Origin: Hyphomonas sp.
Lineage (GTDB): Bacteria > Pseudomonadota > Alphaproteobacteria > Caulobacterales > Hyphomonadaceae
DNA: 19,319 bases
Direction: 5' to 3'
Assembly (NCBI GenBank): GCA_024743015.1
Contig: JANSXJ010000018.1
Location: 1-19,319, forward strand
The position numbers and the translations under genes were made by a program. The notes below the pieces were generated by a model. The model ran no database searches. It saw only the letters and a program-made list of their open reading frames with translations, and was not told where the DNA came from. Shown piece by piece: positions 7,451-13,990 of this stretch. Numbering within the stretch: position 1 is the stretch's first letter; each line of letters begins with the position of its first letter.

Positions 7451-7576
7451 TCAGCGAAACCAACCCGCGACGCCAGTCGGCGCCACACCATTGACGGCGA
7501 GCCAAAGCACAAACGCGCCTGCGATCGCGCCAGCAAGCAGCCAGCGAAACCAGGCTTTGACGAACAGCTTGCGCAT
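7451..7576 (-). CDS. Small single-span membrane protein between def and fmt
   Basis: A 41-residue frame that I do not recognise as a named family. It starts with a basic, aromatic N terminus (MRKLFVKAWFRW), continues into one hydrophobic span (about LLAGAIAGAFVLWLAV, 13-28) and ends in a short polar tail rich in G, A and V (VAPTGVAGWFR). By the positive-inside rule the N terminus would be cytoplasmic. The ATG at 7576 lies 6 nt after the def stop, and the stop lies 22 nt before fmt, so it fills the def-fmt gap almost exactly. The ribosome-binding site is weak, and translation could be coupled to def. It may be a real small protein, but chance coding cannot be excluded without homologs. Confidence 0.55.
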   Translation of the reverse strand: MRKLFVKAWFRWLLAGAIAGAFVLWLAVNGVAPTGVAGWFR

Positions 7577-7582
7577 ACGCGT

Positions 7583-8107
7583 TTAGGCCGCACTCTTTTC
7601 TTTGAGGCGCTTGGCTTTCTTGACCTTGTCGACCGCGCGCTGGCGCTTGAGGCGCGACAGGTGGTCGATGAAGAGTGTGCCTTCTAGGTGATCCATTTCA
7701 TGCTGGATGCAGACCGCGAACAGGCCTTCAGCAACCTCTTCTACCTCATTACCGTCATAGTCGAGATAACGGATCCGGCACTCAATCGGGCGCTCGACCT
7801 CTTCGAAGACGTCGGGCACGGACAGGCAGCCTTCTTCGTAAGGGGCTTTGTCTTCGGTCAGCGGCAGAATTTCCGGGTTTACGAAGAAGCGCGGATTCTT
7901 CTCGTCATTTTCCTGAAGGTCCATCACGATCACGCGCAAGGGCTCGCCAATCTGGATGGCGGCAAGTCCGATGCCAGGCGCGTCATACATGGTTTCAAGC
8001 ATGTCATCCATGAGCGCACGGATCTCGTCCGTGACGCCGCCTTCGACAGGCTTCGACACTTGCTTCAGCCGGGGGTCCGGAACGGTGAGGATTTCTCTTA
8101 TCGCCAT
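7583..8107 (-). CDS. def: Peptide deformylase
   Basis: A 174-residue metal-dependent deformylase that removes the N-formyl group from nascent proteins at the ribosome exit. All three motifs are intact: [10 protein letters not shown] (45-54), EGCLS (92-96) and QHEMDHLEG (135-143). C94, H136 and H140 bind the metal and E137 is the general base. I chose the ATG at 8107 ([15 protein letters not shown]), the family's usual N terminus; the in-frame TTG at 8149 has no ribosome-binding site. The C-terminal tail is Lys/Arg-rich, which often contacts the ribosome. It is the first gene of the operon, so its promoter must lie in or just past the repeat-rich gap upstream. Confidence 0.97.
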   Translation of the reverse strand: MAIREILTVPDPRLKQVSKPVEGGVTDEIRALMDDMLETMYDAPGIGLAAIQIGEPLRVIVMDLQENDEKNPRFFVNPEILPLTEDKAPYEEGCLSVPDVFEEVERPIECRIRYLDYDGNEVEEVAEGLFAVCIQHEMDHLEGTLFIDHLSRLKRQRAVDKVKKAKRLKEKSAA

Positions 8108-8548
8108 GGGCTTCAAGTATGGGCGCAAAGGCCCAAGGTCAATATTCAAGCGGGAATAGATGTTTTGGAGAGGGAAAGGTGGTTTTGGTGCAAAACTCCC
8201 GCCGACACCTGCGAAGGCAGGGGTCCATGGACGATTGGTAGGGCTCTGCTCTCTGGGTCCCTGCCTGCGCAGGGACTGGCGGAATTGGAAAGCGGCCCTT
8301 TGTGCTCGCGGCCCTCAATCCTTCGACAAGCTCAGGATGAGGACCCTAAGAAACGAAGCTGCCCTACCTGAAACCGTGAGACCGCATTCCTGACGAAAGT
8401 CAGGATCCATGGCGGTTTAGGATAGACCTTGTTCAGCCGCCATGGATGCCAGCTTTCGCTGGCAAAACGCTAAAACCGCTCAGTCATTCCGGGATGACAC
8501 GCGGCGGAGAAAAGTGTTTAGGAATGCCCCGCCTCACCCGAAACAGGT
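8108..8548. repeat. Intergenic region of palindromic repeat modules (copy B)
   Basis: No gene is supported here. The segment at about 8198-8346 is a second, diverged copy of the block at about 106-256 in the same orientation. The GTCCCTGC/GCAGGGAC hairpin at 8257-8276 is identical, and the CCTTCGACA-GCTCAGGATGAGG module recurs at 8320-8342. Downstream are further stems: TCCTGAC/GTCAGGA with a GAAA loop (8388-8405), an 11-bp pair ATCCATGGCGG/CCGCCATGGAT (8405-8415 and 8437-8447), GCCAGC/GCTGGC with a TTTC loop (8448-8463), and an imperfect GTCAT/ATGAC element (8483-8498). The def promoter should be on the left side, but I cannot pick convincing boxes. Confidence 0.75.
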
Positions 8549-9865
8549 CTAGGCCTTCGCTTTCTTGATCAGTTCCAGCTGCGCGCCGGTTCCGGCATCG
8601 GCAGTCGTTTCGATCCGCTTGGGGTCAGGCATGGGCTTGTCAGGCGGGGCGATGGAGAGGTCCTGAAACTTGCGCATGGTCGGCATGACGCGTTTGTCGA
8701 GCGAGCTGTTCATGGCGTTGAAATGCCCCACCGAGGTGTTGAGGGACTTTCCCAGCTTTTCGATATGTTCCGCCATCTTTGCGATGCGCTCATAGAGTTG
8801 TTGGCCAAGCTGCGCCGCTTCGCGGGCATTTTCCGTCATCTTTTCCTGCCGCCAGACATAGGCCACCGTCTTGGCAAGTCCGATCAAGGTCGACGGCGTT
8901 GTGACAATCACATTGCGCGAATAGGCCCGTTCGAGCAGGTCCGGGGCAAATTCCAGCGCCGCGGCGAAGAAATTCTCGCCCGGAATGAACATAGCGACGA
9001 AGTCGACGCGCTCATCCAGGTTCGCCTGATAGCGTTTCGAGGCCAGCGTATCGACATGCCGCTGCACATTGGTCGCGTGGCTCTTCAAATGGACGTTTCG
9101 CTGGGTGGGCTCCTCTGCAGACGCGGCCGCCATATAGGCTTCAAGCGAGACTTTTGAGTCGACGACAATCTGTCGCCCGCCGGGCAGATGGATCACCGCG
9201 TCCGGGCGCTGACGACCGTCCTCGGTCTGGTCATTCACCTGTTCGTTGAAGTCGCAATGCGCCGACAGGCCGGCTTGCTCCATCACGTTGCGAAGGGTCA
9301 TCTCGCCCCAGCGACCGCCGCCCTTGGGCGCGGTCAGTGCGTTCACAAGCTTCCCGGTTTCGGCGGTGTTGCGATGCAGGCTTTCGCCAATTGCTTTGAC
9401 TTGTTCCTGGATCGCGGATTTGTCCTCGGCCCGGACTTTCTCGATGTCTGCCACGCGTTTCTTGAACTCAGAGAAATTTTCGTCGATCGGCTTCATCAGT
9501 TCCTTGAGTTCGCCTTTGGCACCCTCGCGATGTTTCTGGAAAGTCTCATCCGCCATTTCGACAAATTGGGCCTGCGCCTGTTTCATGACTTGCTGGGCAA
9601 GCGACTCAAACTCTTCGCGCTGCTTCGCCGTCTGGCCCTTGAGTTCGGCGAATTGCAGCCGGGTCTCCTCAGCAACCGCGCGCTGAGTGTGCAGCGCCTG
9701 CTCGGTTTGTTTCAGGTCCGCCTCGAGCTCTTCCGCGCGCGCACTGGCCTGCCCGTGTTGCTCATTCAGCCGGTACAGCGCCGCGCCGAGCGCCAAGGCA
9801 ACCACGATTGCGATCAGGTGGATGAGGTCGAGCCCCGTTTCGCCGATTTGGATAATGGGTTCCAT
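8549..9865 (-). CDS. rmuC: DNA recombination protein RmuC
   Basis: A 438-residue RmuC-family protein. It has an N-terminal membrane span (about 13-31) and a long alpha-helical, Glu/Gln/Ala-rich coiled coil (about 35-180). The conserved RmuC core follows, from GGGRWGEMTLRNVMEQAGL through PDAVIHLPGGRQIVVDSKVSLEAY to FIPGENFFAAALEFAPDLLERAYSRNVIVTTPSTLIGLAKTVAY. The core resembles a restriction-endonuclease-like fold, and the V-x-D-S-K element fits that. E. coli RmuC limits inversions at short inverted repeats, which is notable next to the palindrome-rich gap just downstream. AGGA precedes the ATG at 9865 by 7 nt. It follows ychF by 62 bp on the same strand. Confidence 0.95.
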   Translation of the reverse strand: MEPIIQIGETGLDLIHLIAIVVALALGAALYRLNEQHGQASARAEELEADLKQTEQALHTQRAVAEETRLQFAELKGQTAKQREEFESLAQQVMKQAQAQFVEMADETFQKHREGAKGELKELMKPIDENFSEFKKRVADIEKVRAEDKSAIQEQVKAIGESLHRNTAETGKLVNALTAPKGGGRWGEMTLRNVMEQAGLSAHCDFNEQVNDQTEDGRQRPDAVIHLPGGRQIVVDSKVSLEAYMAAASAEEPTQRNVHLKSHATNVQRHVDTLASKRYQANLDERVDFVAMFIPGENFFAAALEFAPDLLERAYSRNVIVTTPSTLIGLAKTVAYVWRQEKMTENAREAAQLGQQLYERIAKMAEHIEKLGKSLNTSVGHFNAMNSSLDKRVMPTMRKFQDLSIAPPDKPMPDPKRIETTADAGTGAQLELIKKAKA

Positions 9866-9927
9866 ATTTAGTCCTATACCCGAATCGGTCTAGAACATAT
9901 GCAGAACTTTGTCGAGATTAAGCCTGG

Positions 9928-11025
9928 TTAAACATTGAACCGGAACAACAGGACATCGCCGTCCTGGACCACATAGTCCTTGCCCTCGGCGCGCATCTTC
10001 CCGGCCTCTTTGGCCCCGGCCTCGCCATTGTGAGCAACATAGTCGTCAAAGGCGATCGTCTCGGCGCGGATGAAGCCTTTTTCGAAATCACCGTGAATGA
10101 CCCCGGCAGCTTGCGGCGCGGTCCATCCCTTGCGGATCGTCCAGGCACGCGATTCCTTCGGGCCGGCTGTGAAATAGGTTTGCAGGCCCAGCAAATCGTA
10201 ACCGGAATGGATGAGACGCGTGAGGCCTGGCTCTTCCAGGCCGAGCGTTTCGAGGAATTCAGCCTGTTCATCTGGGTCGAGCTGCGAGATCTCCGCCTCG
10301 ATCTGGGCCGAGATGACAACCGCTTGCGAGCCTTCCTCAGCAGCGAAATCGACGACGCGCTGAGAATACTCGTTACCGCTCGCGGCGCTCTCCTCGTCGA
10401 CATTTGCGACATAGAGCACGGGCTTCGCCGTCAGCAGCTGCAGCATGTTCCAGGCCTTGCGATCGTCCTCATCAATCTGAGCGCGGCGGGCCGGGCGACC
10501 TTCGTTCAGTTCAGCCAGCGCGAGGTCAATCAAAGCGACTTGCGCTTTGGCTTCCTTGTCGCCGGAATTGGCCTTCTTGACCCAGTTCGTCTTGCGCTTT
10601 TCGAGGCTTTCCAGATCGGCCAGCATCAATTCGGTCTCGACCACAGCCTGGTCGGCCAGCGGGTCAATCTTGCCGGAAACGTGCGTGATGTCGTCATCCT
10701 CAAAGCAGCGCAGGACATAGATGATGGCATCTGTCTCGCGAATATTGGCGAGGAATTGGTTGCCGAGGCCTTCACCCTTGGACGCGCCTTCAACCAGACC
10801 GGCAATATCGACAAAATTCATGCGCGCCGGGATGATCTCCTTGGAGCCTGCAATCTCGGCCAGTTTGGCCAGGCGCTTTTCAGGCACCGCGACTTCGCCG
10901 ACATTTGGTTCGATCGTACAAAACGGATAGTTCGCCGCTTGCGCCGCTGCGGTTTGTGTCAATGCGTTGAACAAGGTCGACTTGCCGACATTTGGCAGTC
11001 CGACAATTCCACATTTGAAGCCCAT
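9928..11025 (-). CDS. ychF: Ribosome-binding ATPase YchF (Obg family)
   Basis: A 365-residue Obg-like P-loop ATPase. The P-loop GLPNVGKST (9-17), switch region DIAGLVEGASKGEGLGNQFL and the NVDE motif, which replaces NKxD and explains the ATP preference, are all present. A C-terminal TGS domain includes the TAPQAAGVIHGDFEKGFIRAE segment. The protein binds 70S ribosomes and is linked to oxidative-stress responses in E. coli. GGAGG lies 5 nt before the ATG at 11025. A 147-bp gap separates it from the divergent TIR-like gene, so both promoters lie there. Confidence 0.98.
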   Translation of the reverse strand: MGFKCGIVGLPNVGKSTLFNALTQTAAAQAANYPFCTIEPNVGEVAVPEKRLAKLAEIAGSKEIIPARMNFVDIAGLVEGASKGEGLGNQFLANIRETDAIIYVLRCFEDDDITHVSGKIDPLADQAVVETELMLADLESLEKRKTNWVKKANSGDKEAKAQVALIDLALAELNEGRPARRAQIDEDDRKAWNMLQLLTAKPVLYVANVDEESAASGNEYSQRVVDFAAEEGSQAVVISAQIEAEISQLDPDEQAEFLETLGLEEPGLTRLIHSGYDLLGLQTYFTAGPKESRAWTIRKGWTAPQAAGVIHGDFEKGFIRAETIAFDDYVAHNGEAGAKEAGKMRAEGKDYVVQDGDVLLFRFNV

Positions 11026-11172
11026 CTCAGCCTCCGAAAATCTGCTGGCCGGGGCTTAGCGCATTTTGGCGGGATGAACAGGCCTTTTGTGTTGTCAGAC
11101 GCTCCGCGGATCATATTACCGACTGGTCATCCGGCACAGTCTTTGCGACACTGGATGTCTAGGGAGGCGTTG

Positions 11173-12045
11173 ATGGCGCGATATGACGTGTTTCTCGCAA
11201 ACGCATTGGCGGATCGCGAACAGGCAGAATTGCTCGTTCGGCGTTTGCGCGCGCTCAAATTCAAGGTTCGCTACGACAAGAAACGTGAGCACACGACCCC
11301 CACGCCCAGAGATTATCGCGATGCCGACAATTCGGGCGCCGTTCTCGTCCTCTGGTCCGAACATGCCTGTGATACAGATAGCCGCGACAGCGACTGGATC
11401 CACGCCATCGCTCATCATGCGAGGTCCCGGGACGAAGGTCTTGTCCAGGCTGCGCTTGATGCCTCTGTCCCCGATGAGCCGTTCAGCGACGATCAACGTT
11501 TTGACCTGACAGGGCTTGCCCCGCGCAAGCTGGTGGATGGGGTTTACGATCTGGTCGAACACCTCGGCGCCCGCGAGGGCCGCACGGACCTTCGTGACTG
11601 GATGATGCTGAAAGCCAGCGACAAGGACGGCAAAGAGATCTGGAAGGAAAACCATCCGACCGATCCGATCGCGCTGGCGGGTAAGCCCAAGCCAGCGAAA
11701 CCCGCGGCACCGGCCGCCAAGGTCGCGAGTGAAAAACCAGCGTCCTCATTCGCGCCAGCCGGGCTGGAGAAAATCCTGGATGCGCCTCCCGCTGCATCAA
11801 CCAACCTGCCCGAGGATCGACTCGGTACGCTCATGCTGGCGGCTGTCGGCATTGTGCTTGTCGGCATGCTGATACTCAGCGCAGCGCTTCGCTCAGGCGT
11901 CGTCGCCGCAGCGCCTGTTGGCGCGGACGGCGTTCGGCTCGTCGAGCAATGCCCAGCAGGTCAGGTCCCGGCTTATCTGCTCAGTCCGCCGGTGCGGGCC
12001 CCGCTCGAACCTGGCCCGATCATCGACGATACCGAGGACGAGTAA
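11173..12045 (+). CDS. TIR-like domain protein with C-terminal membrane anchor
   Basis: A 290-residue protein with an N-terminal TIR-like fold (about 3-130). The order is beta-A YDVFLANA, helix A REQAELLVRRLRAL, beta-B FKVRYD, beta-C GAVLVLWSEHA, then SDWIHAIAHHARSRD, a VQAALD strand and FDLTGL. In TIR NADases the W-x3-E motif supplies the catalytic Glu. Here the fourth residue after W75 is I79, so the protein is probably not an NADase. A Pro/Ala/Lys-rich linker (about 168-205) leads to one membrane span (about 218-240) and a short tail ending in acidic residues (IIDDTEDE). GGAGG lies 5 nt before the ATG at 11173; the ATG at 11155 is less likely. It stands alone between housekeeping genes, with no defence partner. 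The function is unknown. Confidence 0.85.
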   Translation: MARYDVFLANALADREQAELLVRRLRALKFKVRYDKKREHTTPTPRDYRDADNSGAVLVLWSEHACDTDSRDSDWIHAIAHHARSRDEGLVQAALDASVPDEPFSDDQRFDLTGLAPRKLVDGVYDLVEHLGAREGRTDLRDWMMLKASDKDGKEIWKENHPTDPIALAGKPKPAKPAAPAAKVASEKPASSFAPAGLEKILDAPPAASTNLPEDRLGTLMLAAVGIVLVGMLILSAALRSGVVAAAPVGADGVRLVEQCPAGQVPAYLLSPPVRAPLEPGPIIDDTEDE

Positions 12046-12050
12046 GCGGA

Positions 12051-12644
12051 TTAAACCTGTTTGGGATCGTGCTTTGGTGCGGGCGCCAGACGCATGACTT
12101 CAGTTTGATAACGCTCATCCCCGTCTGAGAGCAGGAGCGGCAAAGACCTGGCGCAGGCCGCGATCAGCGCATCGCGCCAGGGCTCGTCGGCTTTGGCAAA
12201 ATCGGCGAGCACATAGGGCATGACGCGCGACTTGTCGCCGGGATGCCCGACCCCCATGCGAACCCGTCGGATATTCGCCCCGACATTCGCAATCATCGAT
12301 CGAATGCCATTATTGCCGGAATGCCCGCCGCCGCGTTTGACGCGGGTGCGCCCCGGAGCGAGATCAATCTCGTCGTGGAACACGGTGACGTCTTCTGGGG
12401 CGAGCTTGTAGAACTGGATCGCCGCCTGAGCCGCGCGACCGGTTTCATTATAATAGGTTTCCGGCTTCATCAGCAGGACCTTCTCGCCGCCAATCTTGCC
12501 TTCGCAGACCTGGCTCTGGAACTTGCTCCGCCATGGCCCGAATCCATATTCGGAAGCGATCGCGTCCATCACCATGAAACCAAGATTGTGCCGGTTGCGC
12601 AGATATTTCGGCGCAGGATTTCCTTGTCCGACGAAAATATGCAT
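12051..12644 (-). CDS. pth: Peptidyl-tRNA hydrolase
   Basis: A 197-residue Pth that recycles peptidyl-tRNA released from stalled ribosomes. The N-terminal motif GQGNPAPKYLRNRHNLGFMVMD holds the catalytic His of RHN(L)GF. The later segments VFHDEIDLAPGRTRVKRGGGHSGNNGIRSMIANVG and RVRMGVGHPG are standard. I chose the ATG at 12644 because it matches the family start and has AGAGGA 7 nt upstream. An in-frame GTG at 12734 would add 30 residues and overlap the rplY stop, but that extension crosses a large hairpin and has no counterpart in the family. It converges with the TIR-like gene, only 5 bp apart. Confidence 0.95.
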   Translation of the reverse strand: MHIFVGQGNPAPKYLRNRHNLGFMVMDAIASEYGFGPWRSKFQSQVCEGKIGGEKVLLMKPETYYNETGRAAQAAIQFYKLAPEDVTVFHDEIDLAPGRTRVKRGGGHSGNNGIRSMIANVGANIRRVRMGVGHPGDKSRVMPYVLADFAKADEPWRDALIAACARSLPLLLSDGDERYQTEVMRLAPAPKHDPKQV

Positions 12645-12670
12645 GACCGGATCCTCTGCGGCATCAGCTG

Positions 12671-12720
12671 AATCAATAATGGCGGGGCGGCCGCGAAGCC
12701 ACCCCGCCACCATATTGATT
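12671..12720 (-). terminator. Long hairpin between rplY and pth
   Basis: A strong stem-loop with GC-rich inner arms, GGCGGGG-x-GGC (12681-12690) and GCC-x-CCCCGCC (12699-12708), around a six-base loop. It is extended by outer arms AATCAAT (12671-12677) and ATTGATT (12714-12720). On the minus strand it follows the rplY stop by about 10 nt. The downstream sequence is AT-rich but has no true U-run, so it may attenuate rather than fully terminate. It also argues against the extended GTG start of pth. Confidence 0.5.
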
Positions 12721-12730
12721 AGCGATTTGA

Positions 12731-13399
12731 TCACTCTTCGGCAGCGCCGTCGTCATCTCCACCTTGCTTGGTGGCTTCGACTTCATCTGCCTCTGGTGCA
12801 TCATCCTCTTCACCTTCTTCAACATCGGCAGCAATACCGCGGCCAACAATCGATGCGATGGTGAAATCACGATCGGTAATGGTCGGCTCTGCACCGTCCG
12901 GAAGTGTGATGTTCGAGATTTTGACATTGTCGCCAATGTCGAGACCGGTCAGGTCAGCGTCCAGGGAATCCGGAATGGCGTCGGCGCGAACGTTCAGCTC
13001 AACCGCGTGGCGGACCACGTTAAGCGCGCCGCCTTTCTTGAGGCCTGGAGAGGCATCTTCGTTGAGGAAGTTCACCACGACTTCAACCGTAATGACCTGG
13101 TCTTTCTTCACGCGGTACAGGTCGACGTGCTGAGGCTGATCCGTCACAGGGTGCATCTGAATGGCTTGCGGGATCACCAGCTGCTTCTTGCCGTCATGAA
13201 CCAGCGTTGCGGTCGAAGACAGGAACTGGCCTGTATTGATCGCCTTGATCACTTCGTTTTGCTTCAGGTTGATCGCGACTGGATCCTCGCCGCCGCCATA
13301 TAGCACACCTGGAACATAACCCTGACGTCGCGCTTCGCGTGCGCCGCCCTTACCGATGCGCTCGCGCACGTCGACATTGAATACGATATCTTGTGACAT
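12731..13399 (-). CDS. rplY: 50S ribosomal protein L25/general stress protein Ctc
   Basis: A 222-residue L25 of the long TL5/Ctc type, which binds 5S rRNA. Residues about 1-95 form the L25 domain (RERIGKGGAREARRQGYVPGVLYG, then HPVTDQPQHVDLYRV). Residues about 98-185 form the C-terminal beta domain (VEVVVNFLNEDASPGLKKGG through LTGLDIGDNVKISNITLP). A tail from about 190 is very rich in Glu and Asp. AAAGGA sits 7 nt before the ATG at 13399. It precedes pth, the usual pairing in alphaproteobacteria, although a hairpin lies between them here. Confidence 0.97.
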   Translation of the reverse strand: MSQDIVFNVDVRERIGKGGAREARRQGYVPGVLYGGGEDPVAINLKQNEVIKAINTGQFLSSTATLVHDGKKQLVIPQAIQMHPVTDQPQHVDLYRVKKDQVITVEVVVNFLNEDASPGLKKGGALNVVRHAVELNVRADAIPDSLDADLTGLDIGDNVKISNITLPDGAEPTITDRDFTIASIVGRGIAADVEEGEEDDAPEADEVEATKQGGDDDGAAEE

Positions 13400-13548
13400 G
13401 TTTTTTCCTTTCGCCCTGAAGTCCGCCCTAGCCTTGATCCGGCTCGATGGGTGACAGCCTGACAGGAACGGCCTCGCGCCGCCCTTTCTTCAAGGCGCTG
13501 CCCATACAGGAAACAAACCATGGCTGCAACCGAGAAGCCGCAGACAAC

Positions 13549-13588
13549 TTGACGAAACACCGTTTACAGACGTAGATTTACAGATGTA
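13549..13588 (+). promoter_or_regulatory. Promoter with tandem BlaI-type operator sites
   Basis: A -35 TTGACG (13549-13554) and a weak -10 TAGATT (13573-13578), 18 nt apart. They are overlapped by two TACA-x2-TGTA-like sites, TACAGACGTA (13565-13574) and the perfect TACAGATGTA (13579-13588). The two sites are direct repeats with a 14-bp period. TACA/TGTA half-sites are what BlaI/MecI/CopY repressors bind, so this is probably the autoregulatory operator of the next gene. Confidence 0.7.
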
Positions 13589-13606
13589 GCGAAAGAGAGG
13601 CAGCGA

Positions 13607-13987
13607 ATGGCCAATCCCAATCCGTCGGAACTTGTGATTCTGAAATTTCTCTGGAACAGCGGCCCCAAGACCGCGCGGCAACTGCATGAAGCGGTTGGCC
13701 CTTCGCAAGACTGGCAGCTTTCGACCACCCGGACAGTGCTTGGCCGGATGGAAGCGAAAGGCTGGGTTCAGCGCAATGGATCTGTCGATCCGGTGACGTT
13801 TGAGCCGCTGCTCGACCGGGTCGAAACCCTTGGCAGCCTGGTGCGCCATCTCGCCCGCAAGGTTCTCGACATGGATGGCCCGATTCCCGCCACCATGTTC
13901 GCGGAGAGCCCTCACTTGTCCAATGATGAGCTCGACGAGCTCGATTCCATCATCAATGCGGCGGAAGCCAAAGAAAACGGAGAGTAG
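13607..13987 (+). CDS. BlaI/MecI/CopY-family transcriptional repressor
   Basis: A 126-residue winged-helix repressor. The N-terminal domain (about 5-75) carries the family pattern SELVILKFLWNSGPKTARQLHEAVG followed by LSTTRTVLGRMEAKGWVQR. The C-terminal helices (about 78-120, ending SNDELDELDSIIN) should form the dimer. AGAGG lies 6 nt before the ATG at 13607. The gene has matching operator sites just upstream and is followed, 3 nt after its stop, by a BlaR1-like protease that would normally inactivate it by proteolysis. That pairing is known for beta-lactamase and mecA control. No beta-lactamase gene is nearby, so the regulated target must be elsewhere, or the pair controls only itself. Confidence 0.93.
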   Translation: MANPNPSELVILKFLWNSGPKTARQLHEAVGPSQDWQLSTTRTVLGRMEAKGWVQRNGSVDPVTFEPLLDRVETLGSLVRHLARKVLDMDGPIPATMFAESPHLSNDELDELDSIINAAEAKENGE

Positions 13988-13990
13988 AGT

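Noticed and set aside
8160..8393. Open frame across repeat copy B
   Set aside because: It is built from the repeat modules, with no family resemblance and no credible start.
10030..11172. Long upstream extension of the TIR-like frame, antisense to ychF
   Set aside because: The extension is the shadow of ychF. A strong GGAGG and the TIR fold both begin at 11173.
11173..12045. TIR-like gene as part of an anti-phage system
   Set aside because: No effector partner, no nuclease or sensor gene nearby, only housekeeping neighbours, and the NADase Glu is missing.
12645..12734. GTG start giving pth a 30-residue N-terminal extension
   Set aside because: It would cross the large hairpin, does not match the family start, and the ATG at 12644 has its own AGAGGA.
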